Assembly: GCA_018992685.1 (NCBI GenBank)
Contig: JACVGT010000013.1
Coordinates: 60,228 to 124,227 of the forward strand
Direction of reading: 5' to 3'
Source: Theionarchaea archaeon
GTDB lineage: Archaea; Methanobacteriota_B; Thermococci; Methanofastidiosales; SZ-28-30
Length of the DNA: 64,000 bases
Part shown: one piece after another, positions 8,793-16,797 of the stretch
How the letters are laid out: each line of letters starts with the position of its first letter
How positions within the stretch are numbered: position 1 is the stretch's first letter
Translations under genes and position numbers: made by a program
Notes under the pieces: model-generated
Database searches by the model: none
What the model was told of the DNA's origin: nothing
Seen by the model: the letters and a program-made list of their open reading frames with translations, nothing else

Positions 8793-9253
8793 CAGGAGTC
8801 TTTCGCAGGAAAAGACACGTGGCTCTCAGCAGCTTGAAGAATGAGAGCGGCATCAGGTTCAGGTAGCGCGCGCATTGCCTTGCCCTGGAGATGTCCGCTC
8901 CATCTCTTCTTGTTCTTGACAAAAGTGAGATCAGGAATCAATGGTTTGAAGGGGATTTCTCCAAAGGAGACCACATTGTGAAGCCTCACTCTGAGAGGAT
9001 ATACTTCACCTGTTTTTGAAGTGAAGATTCTTCTAGTATCCTTGAAAACATCCGAAGCAACCTCAGCACGACCACACACCGCAGATTCCAACCGCCTGGT
9101 TTCTCGCTGTTCGCTCACTACATAGAAAAGAAGCCCTTGACCAATCTCAACTCTGGAGATTGTGTTTCTGTGGCGAACAGAAACCCCCCAGACCTTGTGA
9201 GTGAGTACAGATTTCCAGTTGTCCCGATTCAGAATGCATAGCCAGTATGTCAT
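8789..9253 (-). CDS. EVE-domain protein
   Basis: 154 residues. The N-terminus 'YWLCILNRDNWKSV...KVWGVSVRHRNTISRVEIGQGLLFYV' is characteristic of EVE domains, which share the PUA fold and bind modified bases in nucleic acids. A family member of about 150 residues consisting only of the EVE domain is usual in archaea. A TATA-like CTTATAAATTG at 9278-9287 (minus strand) lies about 28 nt from the ATG, so the mRNA is probably leaderless. It is convergent with the DUF87 ATPase and overlaps it by 4 bp. Confidence 0.8.
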   Translation of the reverse strand: MTYWLCILNRDNWKSVLTHKVWGVSVRHRNTISRVEIGQGLLFYVVSEQRETRRLESAVCGRAEVASDVFKDTRRIFTSKTGEVYPLRVRLHNVVSFGEIPFKPLIPDLTFVKNKKRWSGHLQGKAMRALPEPDAALILQAAESHVSFPAKDSC

Positions 9254-9396
9254 GATATATCTTGATCCTACAATTTATAAGTTCACTGCTCTGGTATCGG
9301 CAGATATACCGGATGGAATCAGTAACACCTGTATCGAAAAACCACGATGATCTTGGTCACTCTCTGCCACTCGGTTCATCGGAAAATCCACAAAGG

Positions 9397-9403
9397 TTAT
9401 ATA
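9397..9403 (+). promoter_or_regulatory. TATA box upstream of the HEAT-repeat gene
   Basis: TTATATA in the context AAAGGTTATATAC. Transcription would start near 9428, leaving a short leader before the ATG at 9460. Confidence 0.45.
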
Positions 9404-9459
9404 CGAACATATGATGGTGATCAGAGGACGCGGCATAAAGCGAAATCGAAGGTATCTGC

Positions 9460-9960
9460 ATGCGAGCCAGAAGATCTATCCACAAGATGGAAAAAAAGAA
9501 AGACATTGATGGTCTTATCGAAGCCCTGAAAAGAGATGACTGGACTCTCAGGAGGAAGGCAGCTGCTGCCTTGGAAAGGATTGGTGCTCCGGCCGTTGGA
9601 GCACTGACAATTGCCCTGGAGGATGAGAACAGGTTCGTCAGGCGAATGGCTGCTCTCATACTGGGGACACTGAGAGACAGGCGCGCAGTTGAACCTTTGA
9701 TCAGTGCACTAAGAGACGATGATACAGCCGTTCGCCGCCACGCCGCAGAATCACTGGGAAAATTGAAAGACAAACGTGCTATAGAACCCCTTATTTTGGC
9801 CTTGAAAGAAGAAAAAGACTCTGTTCGATGGATTATCGCCCTTGCCCTCCAGAAACTTGGAAGTGAAAAAGAAATCGATGCTGTTATGGAAACACTGAAA
9901 AGCAGCCACGACGCATGTGAAGATGGCGCAAAAGAGAACAGTGCAATTGATATCTCATGA
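9460..9960 (+). CDS. HEAT-repeat (PBS lyase-like) protein
   Basis: 166 residues with about four HEAT-like repeats of 30-31 residues. The repeating unit is close to 'DxxxVRRxAAxxLGxLxDxRAVEPLIxAL', as in 'DDDTAVRRHAAESLGKLKDKRAIEPLILAL'. Such short alpha-solenoids bind proteins and are named after phycobilin lyases without implying pigment chemistry here. An ATG at 9487 ('MEKKKDIDGLIEAL') fits the repeat start better than the ATG at 9460, but neither has a good ribosome site. The V4R-domain gene follows after about 100 bp with its own TATA box. Confidence 0.8.
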   Translation: MRARRSIHKMEKKKDIDGLIEALKRDDWTLRRKAAAALERIGAPAVGALTIALEDENRFVRRMAALILGTLRDRRAVEPLISALRDDDTAVRRHAAESLGKLKDKRAIEPLILALKEEKDSVRWIIALALQKLGSEKEIDAVMETLKSSHDACEDGAKENSAIDIS

Positions 9961-10024
9961 AGAGCCTCTCTGATAACTCCGTCTTTCTGGACGGAGAATG
10001 GGAAGAAAAACGAGGGACAAAACC

Positions 10025-10031
10025 TTATATA
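10025..10031 (+). promoter_or_regulatory. TATA box upstream of the V4R gene
   Basis: TTATATA within ACCTTATATACAC. It predicts a start near 10055, just before the GTG at 10056 and the ATG at 10065. Confidence 0.5.
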
Positions 10032-10064
10032 CACACCCTCCATGGATGAAACAGGGTGAGTGAA

Positions 10065-10829
10065 ATGACTACCGAGCCGAGAGTACCCTCAGATAAGGAG
10101 ACATCTCTGGAAACGTCTCTTGATGAGGTGGAATTCTCTTCTCCGTCCCATGAGAGGGATGGAATTTGTCTTGATGAGCATCGTGCAGAAAACATTTGCT
10201 ATGAAACAGGTGGCGGGAAGTACACCAGCAATTATGAAATGAGAACCTGGCTGGAGACTATACAAAACATAGTCGGAGCTAATGGATTGAAATCTATCTT
10301 GAACCATGCCCATTTGCAGCACTATCAATCCAATCTCCCTCCCAAAGATTATCAGTTCAGAATTCCACTGGAGGATGTAGCGAACCTCTTTGGTTCATTG
10401 AACACCCTGTTTGGAGAACGGGGAACTCGCAGTTTGCAGCTGCGGATCGGTCGAGAATTCACGCGTGTTACTATTGACAACTACAATCCCGTGATGGCCA
10501 AGAGCCTCCAAATTGCCAGCCGATTGGTACCTGAAACCACCAAGATGCGCCTTGCTTTGCGAAAATTCAAGGAAGAGATGGAAAAGGGCCTGTCCTTGAC
10601 AATAGAACTCACAGAAGAATCCGATTGGTTTCTGCTTAGCATCAAGGGAATCTTTGTCAGTGAGGGAATTACATCAAAGACTCCTGTCTGCCACGCGTAT
10701 GTAGGTATACTCGATTATCTCATTGAATGGATCACCGGCCATCCCCATGAGGTCAGAGAAATCCAATGCAGAGCCCAGGGGTTCTCTGCAGATGTATTCA
10801 GGATATCAAAAAACACTGAGGAAGAGTGA
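10065..10829 (+). CDS. V4R-domain (4-vinyl reductase / hydrocarbon-binding) protein
   Basis: 254 residues. The first 60 are acidic and probably disordered. The C-terminal part 'VCHAYVGILDYLIEWITGHPHEVREIQCRAQGFSADVFRIS' follows the V4R pattern of Cys, Gly, 'TG', 'V.E..C...G' and a closing hydrophobic strand. V4R domains bind small hydrophobic ligands and occur in regulators and BchJ-like proteins; one Cys seen in many members is Val here. The ATG at 10065 is preceded by GGTGAG; the ORF track begins at a GTG three codons earlier. The acyltransferase-like gene follows after about 60 bp, so the pair may form an operon. Confidence 0.6.
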   Translation: MTTEPRVPSDKETSLETSLDEVEFSSPSHERDGICLDEHRAENICYETGGGKYTSNYEMRTWLETIQNIVGANGLKSILNHAHLQHYQSNLPPKDYQFRIPLEDVANLFGSLNTLFGERGTRSLQLRIGREFTRVTIDNYNPVMAKSLQIASRLVPETTKMRLALRKFKEEMEKGLSLTIELTEESDWFLLSIKGIFVSEGITSKTPVCHAYVGILDYLIEWITGHPHEVREIQCRAQGFSADVFRISKNTEEE

Positions 10830-10887
10830 GGACACCAGCAGACAGAAGGTCTGCACGTGAAGCATGTATCGGGAGGGAGAGACACGT

Positions 10888-12207
10888 ATGTTGCGAAAAT
10901 TGGGTGCAAACGAGCGGGTGGTTTGGCAGACTATCCAGGCAGGTTCGATAAACTTCATCGTTGTAGCCCATGTCTTGGGACACGTGGAGGAGGCAAACCT
11001 GCGAATAGTCCTGGATCTTCTTTCAAAGCGTCATCCCCTGCTGAGGACTCGTATTGACATTCGGGAAGGAGAACCTTTCTTTACGTCGTTTGATGTTCCA
11101 GATATTCCTCTGAGAGTAGTAAGGAGAACCAGAAAGGCTCAATGGCAAGAAGAAGCAGAAACAGAAGTGAATACGACACTCCCTTGGGCAACAGGGCCCT
11201 TGCTGCGAGTAGTGCTCCTTCAGGATGATGAATGTAGTGACATAATGATACGGTTTCATCATGTGGTGGGTGACGGGAAGTCAGGTGTCTTCCTTGTGCA
11301 CGACCTGATGAGGCTCTTGGGACGTGTTTCAAGCGGGGAGATCCCGCAGGTAGAGCTGATGCCAGAAAGACCTCCAGTGGAAGAACTCCTCCCTCGTGTC
11401 AATACCCTGGAAGAACTCGTGAAGAGTGCTGCCCTTGCCAGTAAACAACTATTCAACCTGGTCGTGAGGCACCCTCGGAAACTGCCTGTAGATAAGAACG
11501 CTTTCTTAGAACCACTTTCGACCCGTATCGTGCACTGCATCCTCTCGGAAGAAGACACAGGTGCTCTGGTGGAACGATGCAGAACGGAATCAACATCGGT
11601 TCATGGGGCGATCTGTGCAGCTATGCTCACAGCAGTCCAAGAGCAGATCTGTGATTCTGAGCACGTAGATTCCATCACCGTGAACTGCATGTCCCCGGTG
11701 GACCTCCGCCCATTTCTCAACCCCCCACTCGGAGAAGAATTGGGATTTTTCGCATCCATGGTAATTACAGCCCACAAGTTCCACGACAACAGTACATTCT
11801 GGGATCTCGCTCGTAATGTTCGACATCAAGTGCAGAACTCTATCCAGAGTGGGGGTCCCTTTGTATTCATCTCTCTCCTGGACAAATTGACTCCTCGTGA
11901 TGCTCAGCCCTCTGAATTTGCCAAAAGAGCCTCTGAAATTTACCCCGCACCTATCATGGTTACGAATCTACGGCACATTGCCATGCCACGAGAATATGGA
12001 TCCCTGAACTTGGGAAAACTACACTTTGCAGTCTCAAACAAAGCAGTTCCTGATCTATTCAATGCAGCAGTGGCAACGTTCGCTGAAAGACTGGCCATCA
12101 ATTTCTCCTATGTGGAACCTGTGGTATCCCCGGAGCGCGCACACGCCCTTGTTGAGGACACCATGGGAATACTCAATGCCCAGCTCCACTCAAAAAGCGT
12201 TGCCTGA
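10888..12207 (+). CDS. PapA5-like condensation-domain acyltransferase
   Basis: 439 residues with the condensation-domain motif 'HHVVGDGKSG' near residue 130, the HHxxxDG active site shared by NRPS condensation domains, wax-ester synthases and PapA5 acyltransferases. Also seen are 'LLSKRHPLLRTRI' near the N-terminus and 'VNCMSPVDLRPFL...ELGFFASMV' in the second lobe. These enzymes pass an acyl group from a CoA thioester or carrier to an alcohol or amine. No NRPS or PKS gene is visible nearby, so a free-standing enzyme modifying a lipid or surface molecule is likely. ATG 10888 has GGGAGG upstream; the ORF track starts eight codons earlier. Confidence 0.75.
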   Translation: MLRKLGANERVVWQTIQAGSINFIVVAHVLGHVEEANLRIVLDLLSKRHPLLRTRIDIREGEPFFTSFDVPDIPLRVVRRTRKAQWQEEAETEVNTTLPWATGPLLRVVLLQDDECSDIMIRFHHVVGDGKSGVFLVHDLMRLLGRVSSGEIPQVELMPERPPVEELLPRVNTLEELVKSAALASKQLFNLVVRHPRKLPVDKNAFLEPLSTRIVHCILSEEDTGALVERCRTESTSVHGAICAAMLTAVQEQICDSEHVDSITVNCMSPVDLRPFLNPPLGEELGFFASMVITAHKFHDNSTFWDLARNVRHQVQNSIQSGGPFVFISLLDKLTPRDAQPSEFAKRASEIYPAPIMVTNLRHIAMPREYGSLNLGKLHFAVSNKAVPDLFNAAVATFAERLAINFSYVEPVVSPERAHALVEDTMGILNAQLHSKSVA

Positions 12208-12256
12208 AACAGTTGCCTCTCTCAAAACGGCCATCTCAAAAAGGAAGAAAAGGAGA

Positions 12257-12376
12257 TTATTCTTCATCCTTCTCCTGTTCAGAGCTTTGAGCCATCAGTT
12301 CTTCATAGACAACATATAAGACTCCAAGACAGGCGACAATTCCTAGGCAGAGCCAGAGTGTTACCCACCAGTACAT
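12257..12376 (-). CDS. 39-residue single-pass membrane protein downstream of OPT transporter
   Basis: Not in the ORF track. The ATG follows directly on the TAA of the OPT transporter, with GGGAGGTGG four bases upstream, a strong ribosome site. The predicted 39 residues have one hydrophobic segment (residues 3-24, 'WWVTLWLCLGIVACLGVLYV') and a short acidic C-terminal tail ending KDEE. Tiny membrane proteins next to a transporter are often accessory subunits; a family of small accessory proteins exists for other symporters. A T-rich stretch follows on this strand (revcomp of 12236-12256), suggesting transcription ends after it. Its function is inference; the coding evidence is good. Confidence 0.7.
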   Translation of the reverse strand: MYWWVTLWLCLGIVACLGVLYVVYEELMAQSSEQEKDEE

Positions 12377-14230
12377 TTAGCCACCTCCCAATGCTGAAAC
12401 CACAACATTGATGAGCACCATGACCAGCGGAGCCAGTGCAATCCCACCCAGAACCAATCCTGCCGCAAAGGGTTTCCCTTTTTCGTCCATCCACGCTGTT
12501 CCTTTCACTCGTTCCACGATTGCCCGGACTAAGCCTCCTATGAAGAACGTGCTGGTATACAGGGGGCCCACCAGTGCTCCAATACCCACAGCAGTCAACA
12601 CGAAGGGCAGATTTCGCTTCTGCAAAAAGAACACTACAATCCCGATGAGAAGCCCAGCCAGTACAAAGAAGCCGTCAAAGACGAGACCCATCTGCCCTGT
12701 CGAGAAGGCAACAATACTCGTAGCCACACTCTGCATGTTGGCCATGGGGAGTGCAACTCCACCTACTCCATAGAAATGCCATATCAGGAACACGAAAGGA
12801 GTGGATATCAACCATCCAAAGCACCATCCAAGAAGCGCCCCGAGATACTGATGCTTGGGGTTCACGTCAAAGGCTTCACCCACTTTTAGTGCTTCCATTT
12901 GTCCTGCTGCAAACCGAGAACCCTGCAGACTTTCTGTGATGGCGAACCCGCTGAATCCGAGAACTCCCAAGGAGCTCAGTGCGAATTGCCTTATTGAATC
13001 TGTTATTCCAGCGAATTGAGACAGCCACACGATTCCTGCCTCTCCTGCTATCCTGGTGTCAATCAGAATTGCCAGCAAGAATAACCCCAGAAGAATGCAC
13101 CCTACCAGCATCGCCTTTGACACACTCAGGGGAAATTCACTGACAAATCGATCAAAGGACAACACAGAGGCCAGCATCAGCACCGCTGCGGAGAAGACAA
13201 TGAAGACAATCACTGTACTCTTAGACGGTTTCCACGTAACCCTGGACCCTGAAAGTAGTGGGGAAATTAGTTTCAATATGAGAGGAGCCAACCCCGCCGT
13301 TATCAGCAACCCTGCTGCAATTGATAGCCCATAGGGGTACCTGAAATCAGTCCACTGATTTGAAAAGAACGCGTAGCCCTTTATTGTACCCCTGCTCACC
13401 AGGAGTGCACTGAGAAACACATAGAAAGCCACAGCACTTCCGAACATATTGAATGTTGACCGGGCGGACATGAGCATTCCTAAGCCGATGAACCCCAGAC
13501 TGATGATAACACAGAACAATGCCCCATGAAGGACTGATCCTACATAGGGTGTCAGGTCCAGCAGCCGGAAATGAGCGGAGATGTTCTTCAACCAGTCTGG
13601 AGCAATTCCCAGAGAGGAAGGATAATACACAAAGACAAAGTCCACCACAAACCCGATAATCATCCCATAGAAGAGGGAATCCAGCCTGTATTTCTCAAGG
13701 TGGAGCCCCTTGATGAACTGAACACCTGCCTGAGCCTCAGGGAAGGCAAGGTCTTCTTCCGTGATCAGACTGTTTCTCAGCCAGATAACCACCATCAGTG
13801 CGGCAATCCCTGATATAATGGCGACCGGCACCATCCAGGAAAGAGGTGTAATCCAGCTTTTGGAGAGTATGACGCCTTCCTGCAGCACATTTCCATATAA
13901 CGTCTTGTTGGGCAGAACCCAGTCAGGAATTCGCATTCCTGCAGACTCAGGAACCCCGTACGAAGAAATAAGAACCCAGGCAAGAGGGAAGATGGAAAAG
14001 GCAAAAGCTGCAGCCTGGTGAACAGTGTAACTGATAACCGCCTCTTTGGATGAGGGGGGTGGTGCCTGGAACAAGGAAGCATAGGCGAATAATGCAGCTA
14101 CAGAAATCATGGCCCCAGTAATCATGAGGCCAACAGTGAGCACCAGAAATGCATTTACCACCGCTACGAGGCTGCCGAAGACTAATCCGATAAGCAACGA
14201 TCGAGCGGTAAAAGTTTTCTCTGTCATCAT
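12377..14230 (-). CDS. OPT family oligopeptide/metal-chelate transporter
   Basis: 617 residues, almost all hydrophobic, with about 15 membrane segments. The opening 'ARSLLIGLVFGSLVAVVNAFLVLTVGL', 'LRNSLITEEDLAFPEAQAGVQFIKG', and 'AGEAGIVWLSQFAGITDSIRQFALSS' are OPT family features. Members carry peptides or metal chelates with protons or sodium. The ORF begins at 14335, but the TATA box at 14251-14258 (minus strand) would start transcription near 14230, at an ATG-ATG pair; I use 14230, with 14227 as an alternative. The 39-residue membrane protein follows without a gap. Confidence 0.85.
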   Translation of the reverse strand: MMTEKTFTARSLLIGLVFGSLVAVVNAFLVLTVGLMITGAMISVAALFAYASLFQAPPPSSKEAVISYTVHQAAAFAFSIFPLAWVLISSYGVPESAGMRIPDWVLPNKTLYGNVLQEGVILSKSWITPLSWMVPVAIISGIAALMVVIWLRNSLITEEDLAFPEAQAGVQFIKGLHLEKYRLDSLFYGMIIGFVVDFVFVYYPSSLGIAPDWLKNISAHFRLLDLTPYVGSVLHGALFCVIISLGFIGLGMLMSARSTFNMFGSAVAFYVFLSALLVSRGTIKGYAFFSNQWTDFRYPYGLSIAAGLLITAGLAPLILKLISPLLSGSRVTWKPSKSTVIVFIVFSAAVLMLASVLSFDRFVSEFPLSVSKAMLVGCILLGLFLLAILIDTRIAGEAGIVWLSQFAGITDSIRQFALSSLGVLGFSGFAITESLQGSRFAAGQMEALKVGEAFDVNPKHQYLGALLGWCFGWLISTPFVFLIWHFYGVGGVALPMANMQSVATSIVAFSTGQMGLVFDGFFVLAGLLIGIVVFFLQKRNLPFVLTAVGIGALVGPLYTSTFFIGGLVRAIVERVKGTAWMDEKGKPFAAGLVLGGIALAPLVMVLINVVVSALGGG

Positions 14231-14250
14231 CAAGAAAGACTTTGATAGTA

Positions 14251-14258
14251 ATATAAAT
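14251..14258 (-). promoter_or_regulatory. TATA box for OPT transporter gene
   Basis: ATTTATAT on the minus strand, about 26 nt from the chosen ATG at 14230. The distance predicts a leaderless transcript and is the main reason for rejecting the upstream ORF start. Confidence 0.55.
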
Positions 14259-14373
14259 ATTTCGGTGATCCGATCCAGGGACTGTGTCATTCGTTTTGTG
14301 AAGCGCATATCCCAAGAGCAAGAGTAAATGAGCATAGAGAAATCATCTCTTTCCTATTTTGACCTTCATGCCA

Positions 14374-14645
14374 CTACTTCAGCACCTTCATCTTGGCGTG
14401 AGATTCTGCTTCGATCTTGGCTTCAATGATCTCCGGAATTACCGATGGGTTCTTCTGAGGTTGTCAATGGGCTCCTCTTTCGTTTCGCCTCAAGAAGCAT
14501 CTCTGACCAGAATGTATTCAGGGAAAACGACAGGGCACGCCTCTTGTTCAACTCCTGCAATGGCTTTGAATTTCACTGTGTGAGAGTAGTGATATGTCCG
14601 GTCCACCTTCTGGACTGCGGAAAGAACCTCTTGGTCAATCTTCAT
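14374..14645 (-). pseudogene. decayed small gene of unknown family (stop plus frameshift)
   Basis: From the ATG at 14645 the frame reads about 50 residues ('MKIDQEVLSAVQKV...ACPVVFPEYILVRDAS'), then TGA. The same frame continues in coding-like sequence for about 16 codons, and a shifted frame then gives 'NPSVIPEIIEAKIEAESHAKM' before a TAG at 14374. One base loss and one CGA-to-TGA change would restore a protein of about 90 residues. The promoter looks intact (AATATATAG near 14685-14695). I do not recognise the family. A sequencing error could explain one but less likely both defects. Confidence 0.45.
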
Positions 14646-14780
14646 TATGCTATACCTGTTCCTTTTTGTGGGCAAAAAGGAAACTATCTATATATTGAAT
14701 AAGGCAACAGAAAGAAAAGTGTAAGTGTTCCTTTTTCCAGTAATGCAATCTTTTCATATTTATAGAGGGGAAAGCAAAAC

Positions 14781-14790
14781 CATATAAAGG
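14781..14790 (+). promoter_or_regulatory. TATA box for the DUF835 receptor gene
   Basis: CATATAAAGG centred about 27 nt before the ATG at 14812; there is no ribosome site. This predicts a leaderless mRNA. Confidence 0.55.
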
Positions 14791-14811
14791 ATATGACACA
14801 CAGAAAATGCA

Positions 14812-16206
14812 ATGCACCTGTACCTCATTCCTCCAGCTGTAGCCCTTGTGGGTAATGCAGCCATGGGATTCCACCTGATGAGAAGAACCCCCAGTTCACG
14901 GGTGACCCGTGCATTTTCATTTCTCATATTGCTGCTCATGGGCTGGGCGTTCTCTGAAATCATGATGAGAAGCAGCCCCGATGAAGAGACTGCCCTTTTC
15001 TGGGGAAGAATCCTGTATCTGAATAGTTTCTTCCTGCCTTCGGCATTTGTTGTCCTGGCCTACGTGTATACCGGTGGCAGGAAACGTGTGTTCACTTTTC
15101 TGCCGTATTCCACCGGGTTCTTTTTCATTTGGTTCTTGTTCACCGATAACTTCCTGGTGGGAATGGAGGAAATCCCTCCCTGGGGGTATGATGCGGTTGT
15201 TGGTCCTTTATTCACTCATTTCATTGGAGGATACTTGGGAGTCATAGCTGTAGGGACTCTGGTTCTGCTGCGCTACTACAAGAAGAGTTCTTTCACAGAA
15301 AAGCGGAGATTGCAGGCCATGCTGACCGGCTTCCTGCTTTCTCTTGTCCTGATCGCAATCACCAACTTGCTCTCCCGGATAAAAGATCTCCCACTTCCCC
15401 GTATGGGCTCCATGTTCACTCTCATAGCTACTCTGAGCTTTGCCTATGGAATTCTGAGATACCAGTTGCTCATTGTGCCCACCCGGGAGAGAGCCAAGGA
15501 GACGCTGGATGCACGATGCGGAGCGCTCTGCACCTCGTGTGGCAGATACCTTGAAGGTGAGTGTCCCAGTTGCGAGCAGGGAGAAAGGGGGTTGAGGGAA
15601 AGCTGCCCTATCTATCAATGCTCCGTGCAAAAGGGTGTGCTGTGTGAAAGCTGTTCCCTCCTTCTTGGATGCGAGACCTACAAAACACACTCTGAACAAT
15701 GTCCATTCAGGACAGATCAGTTTGGACTCAAAGCCAGAAACAGCTACCTGTGGGAAGATGCGGACCCTGATGTAGCTTTCCAAATATTTAAGGATTATAC
15801 CATCAGAGGATCTTTCGGACTCCTCATTACCAGAGAGTATCCTGAAAAAGTGAGAGAGAAGTATGACCTTCCCCATGTGAGTGTACTGTGGCTGAGCCAA
15901 CTCGAAGAACATGAAAAAGGGGTGGATCCCACCAATCTCCCACGGCTGACGCATACTGTAACCCAGTTTGTCAGACAGACTCCTCAGTCCTTTGTGCTGC
16001 TCACAGGGCTGGAGTATTTGGTGGTTCACAATGGATTTGAGAGAGTCCTCAAGCACGTGCACATGATCAATGATCAGGTGATGACTCACAGCTCTCGGCT
16101 GCTCGTTGTTGTGGATCCCAAGACACTCGATCCAAAAGAACTAAGCCTTCTGCAGAGAGAATTGCGTTCTTTGAAGAAGGAAAACCTTTTTAAATATCCT
16201 GCATAA
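14812..16206 (+). CDS. seven-TM receptor with Cys-rich DUF3795-like and DUF835 domains
   Basis: 464 residues. Residues 1-225 have about seven membrane spans, laid out like the 7TM sensor region found before histidine kinases. Next comes a Cys-rich segment (about 230-305: 'CGALCTSCGRYLEGECPSC', 'CPIYQC', 'CESC') resembling DUF3795, probably metal binding. The C-terminal 130 residues ('LLITREYPEKVREKYDLP...VLLTGLEYLVVHNGFERVLKHV...VVVDPKTLDPKELSLLQREL') match DUF835, an archaeal signalling domain. No kinase or HTH domain is present, so the output must pass through a partner. Archaemetzincin follows within 10 bp. A second DUF835 protein lies at 41787. Confidence 0.75.
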   Translation: MHLYLIPPAVALVGNAAMGFHLMRRTPSSRVTRAFSFLILLLMGWAFSEIMMRSSPDEETALFWGRILYLNSFFLPSAFVVLAYVYTGGRKRVFTFLPYSTGFFFIWFLFTDNFLVGMEEIPPWGYDAVVGPLFTHFIGGYLGVIAVGTLVLLRYYKKSSFTEKRRLQAMLTGFLLSLVLIAITNLLSRIKDLPLPRMGSMFTLIATLSFAYGILRYQLLIVPTRERAKETLDARCGALCTSCGRYLEGECPSCEQGERGLRESCPIYQCSVQKGVLCESCSLLLGCETYKTHSEQCPFRTDQFGLKARNSYLWEDADPDVAFQIFKDYTIRGSFGLLITREYPEKVREKYDLPHVSVLWLSQLEEHEKGVDPTNLPRLTHTVTQFVRQTPQSFVLLTGLEYLVVHNGFERVLKHVHMINDQVMTHSSRLLVVVDPKTLDPKELSLLQRELRSLKKENLFKYPA

Positions 16207-16215
16207 GAAATGGTA

Positions 16216-16797
16216 ATGGATCTCGTTGGAATAATTCCCACAGGGAAGGTCTGGGGTCTAATTCTAAGGGATTTGATACTTGATTCGAAGACATTGTTCG
16301 AAAAAGCTGGAAAAAAGCTAATGATAGACATATTGACAGAACGTCCGTGCCCTCTTCCCAGGCTAGCCTATGACAAGGATTTGAGGAAGTATCGAGTAGA
16401 AGGGTTTTACCTGCAAGCCTTCGATCTGAAAAGTGAAGTCGAACGTCTTCATCAGCTATCCATTAACAAGGTTCTGGTGTTGACTGATGTAGACATCTGT
16501 GACCCACCGTATATGAACGGCTTTGGCTTTGCTGACACCGTCAATCGGATGTTTGCCATTGTTTCTATTTTCAAATTGGAAAAGGGTGCCAGTGAGAATA
16601 TACTGAGAGATCGTCTGGTAAAAGAAGCAGCACACGAGCTGGGTCACACGTATGGGCTGGACCACTGTGCCAGGAGCAGGTGCCCTATGAGTGATTCACC
16701 ATCAATCCTTGAGATAGACCAGAAAGACAAAGAATTTTGTCCACGGTGTACGGAGATGCTCTCAGACAGCGGGTATGGGAAGTACTGGGGTGCTTGA
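16216..16797 (+). CDS. amzA: archaemetzincin (zinc metalloprotease)
   Basis: 193 residues. The active site 'HELGHTYGLDHC' is the HExxHxxGxxHC zinc motif, followed by 'CPM' (Met-turn) and 'EFCPRC', the additional Cys zinc site of archaemetzincins. Length fits the family. The proteases act in the cytoplasm; their substrates are unknown. A TATA-like TTTTTAAATA at 16187-16196 lies about 24 nt before the ATG at 16216, while the ORF track begins two codons earlier at 16210. Its end overlaps the following radical SAM gene by about 20 bp. Confidence 0.9.
   Translation: MDLVGIIPTGKVWGLILRDLILDSKTLFEKAGKKLMIDILTERPCPLPRLAYDKDLRKYRVEGFYLQAFDLKSEVERLHQLSINKVLVLTDVDICDPPYMNGFGFADTVNRMFAIVSIFKLEKGASENILRDRLVKEAAHELGHTYGLDHCARSRCPMSDSPSILEIDQKDKEFCPRCTEMLSDSGYGKYWGA

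Noticed and set aside
9357-10043. 228-residue minus-strand ORF
   Set aside because: It is antisense to the HEAT-repeat gene; its Ser- and Arg-rich composition is that of a shadow frame.
15208-16089. 293-residue minus-strand ORF
   Set aside because: Antisense to the DUF835 receptor gene, with no recognisable domain.
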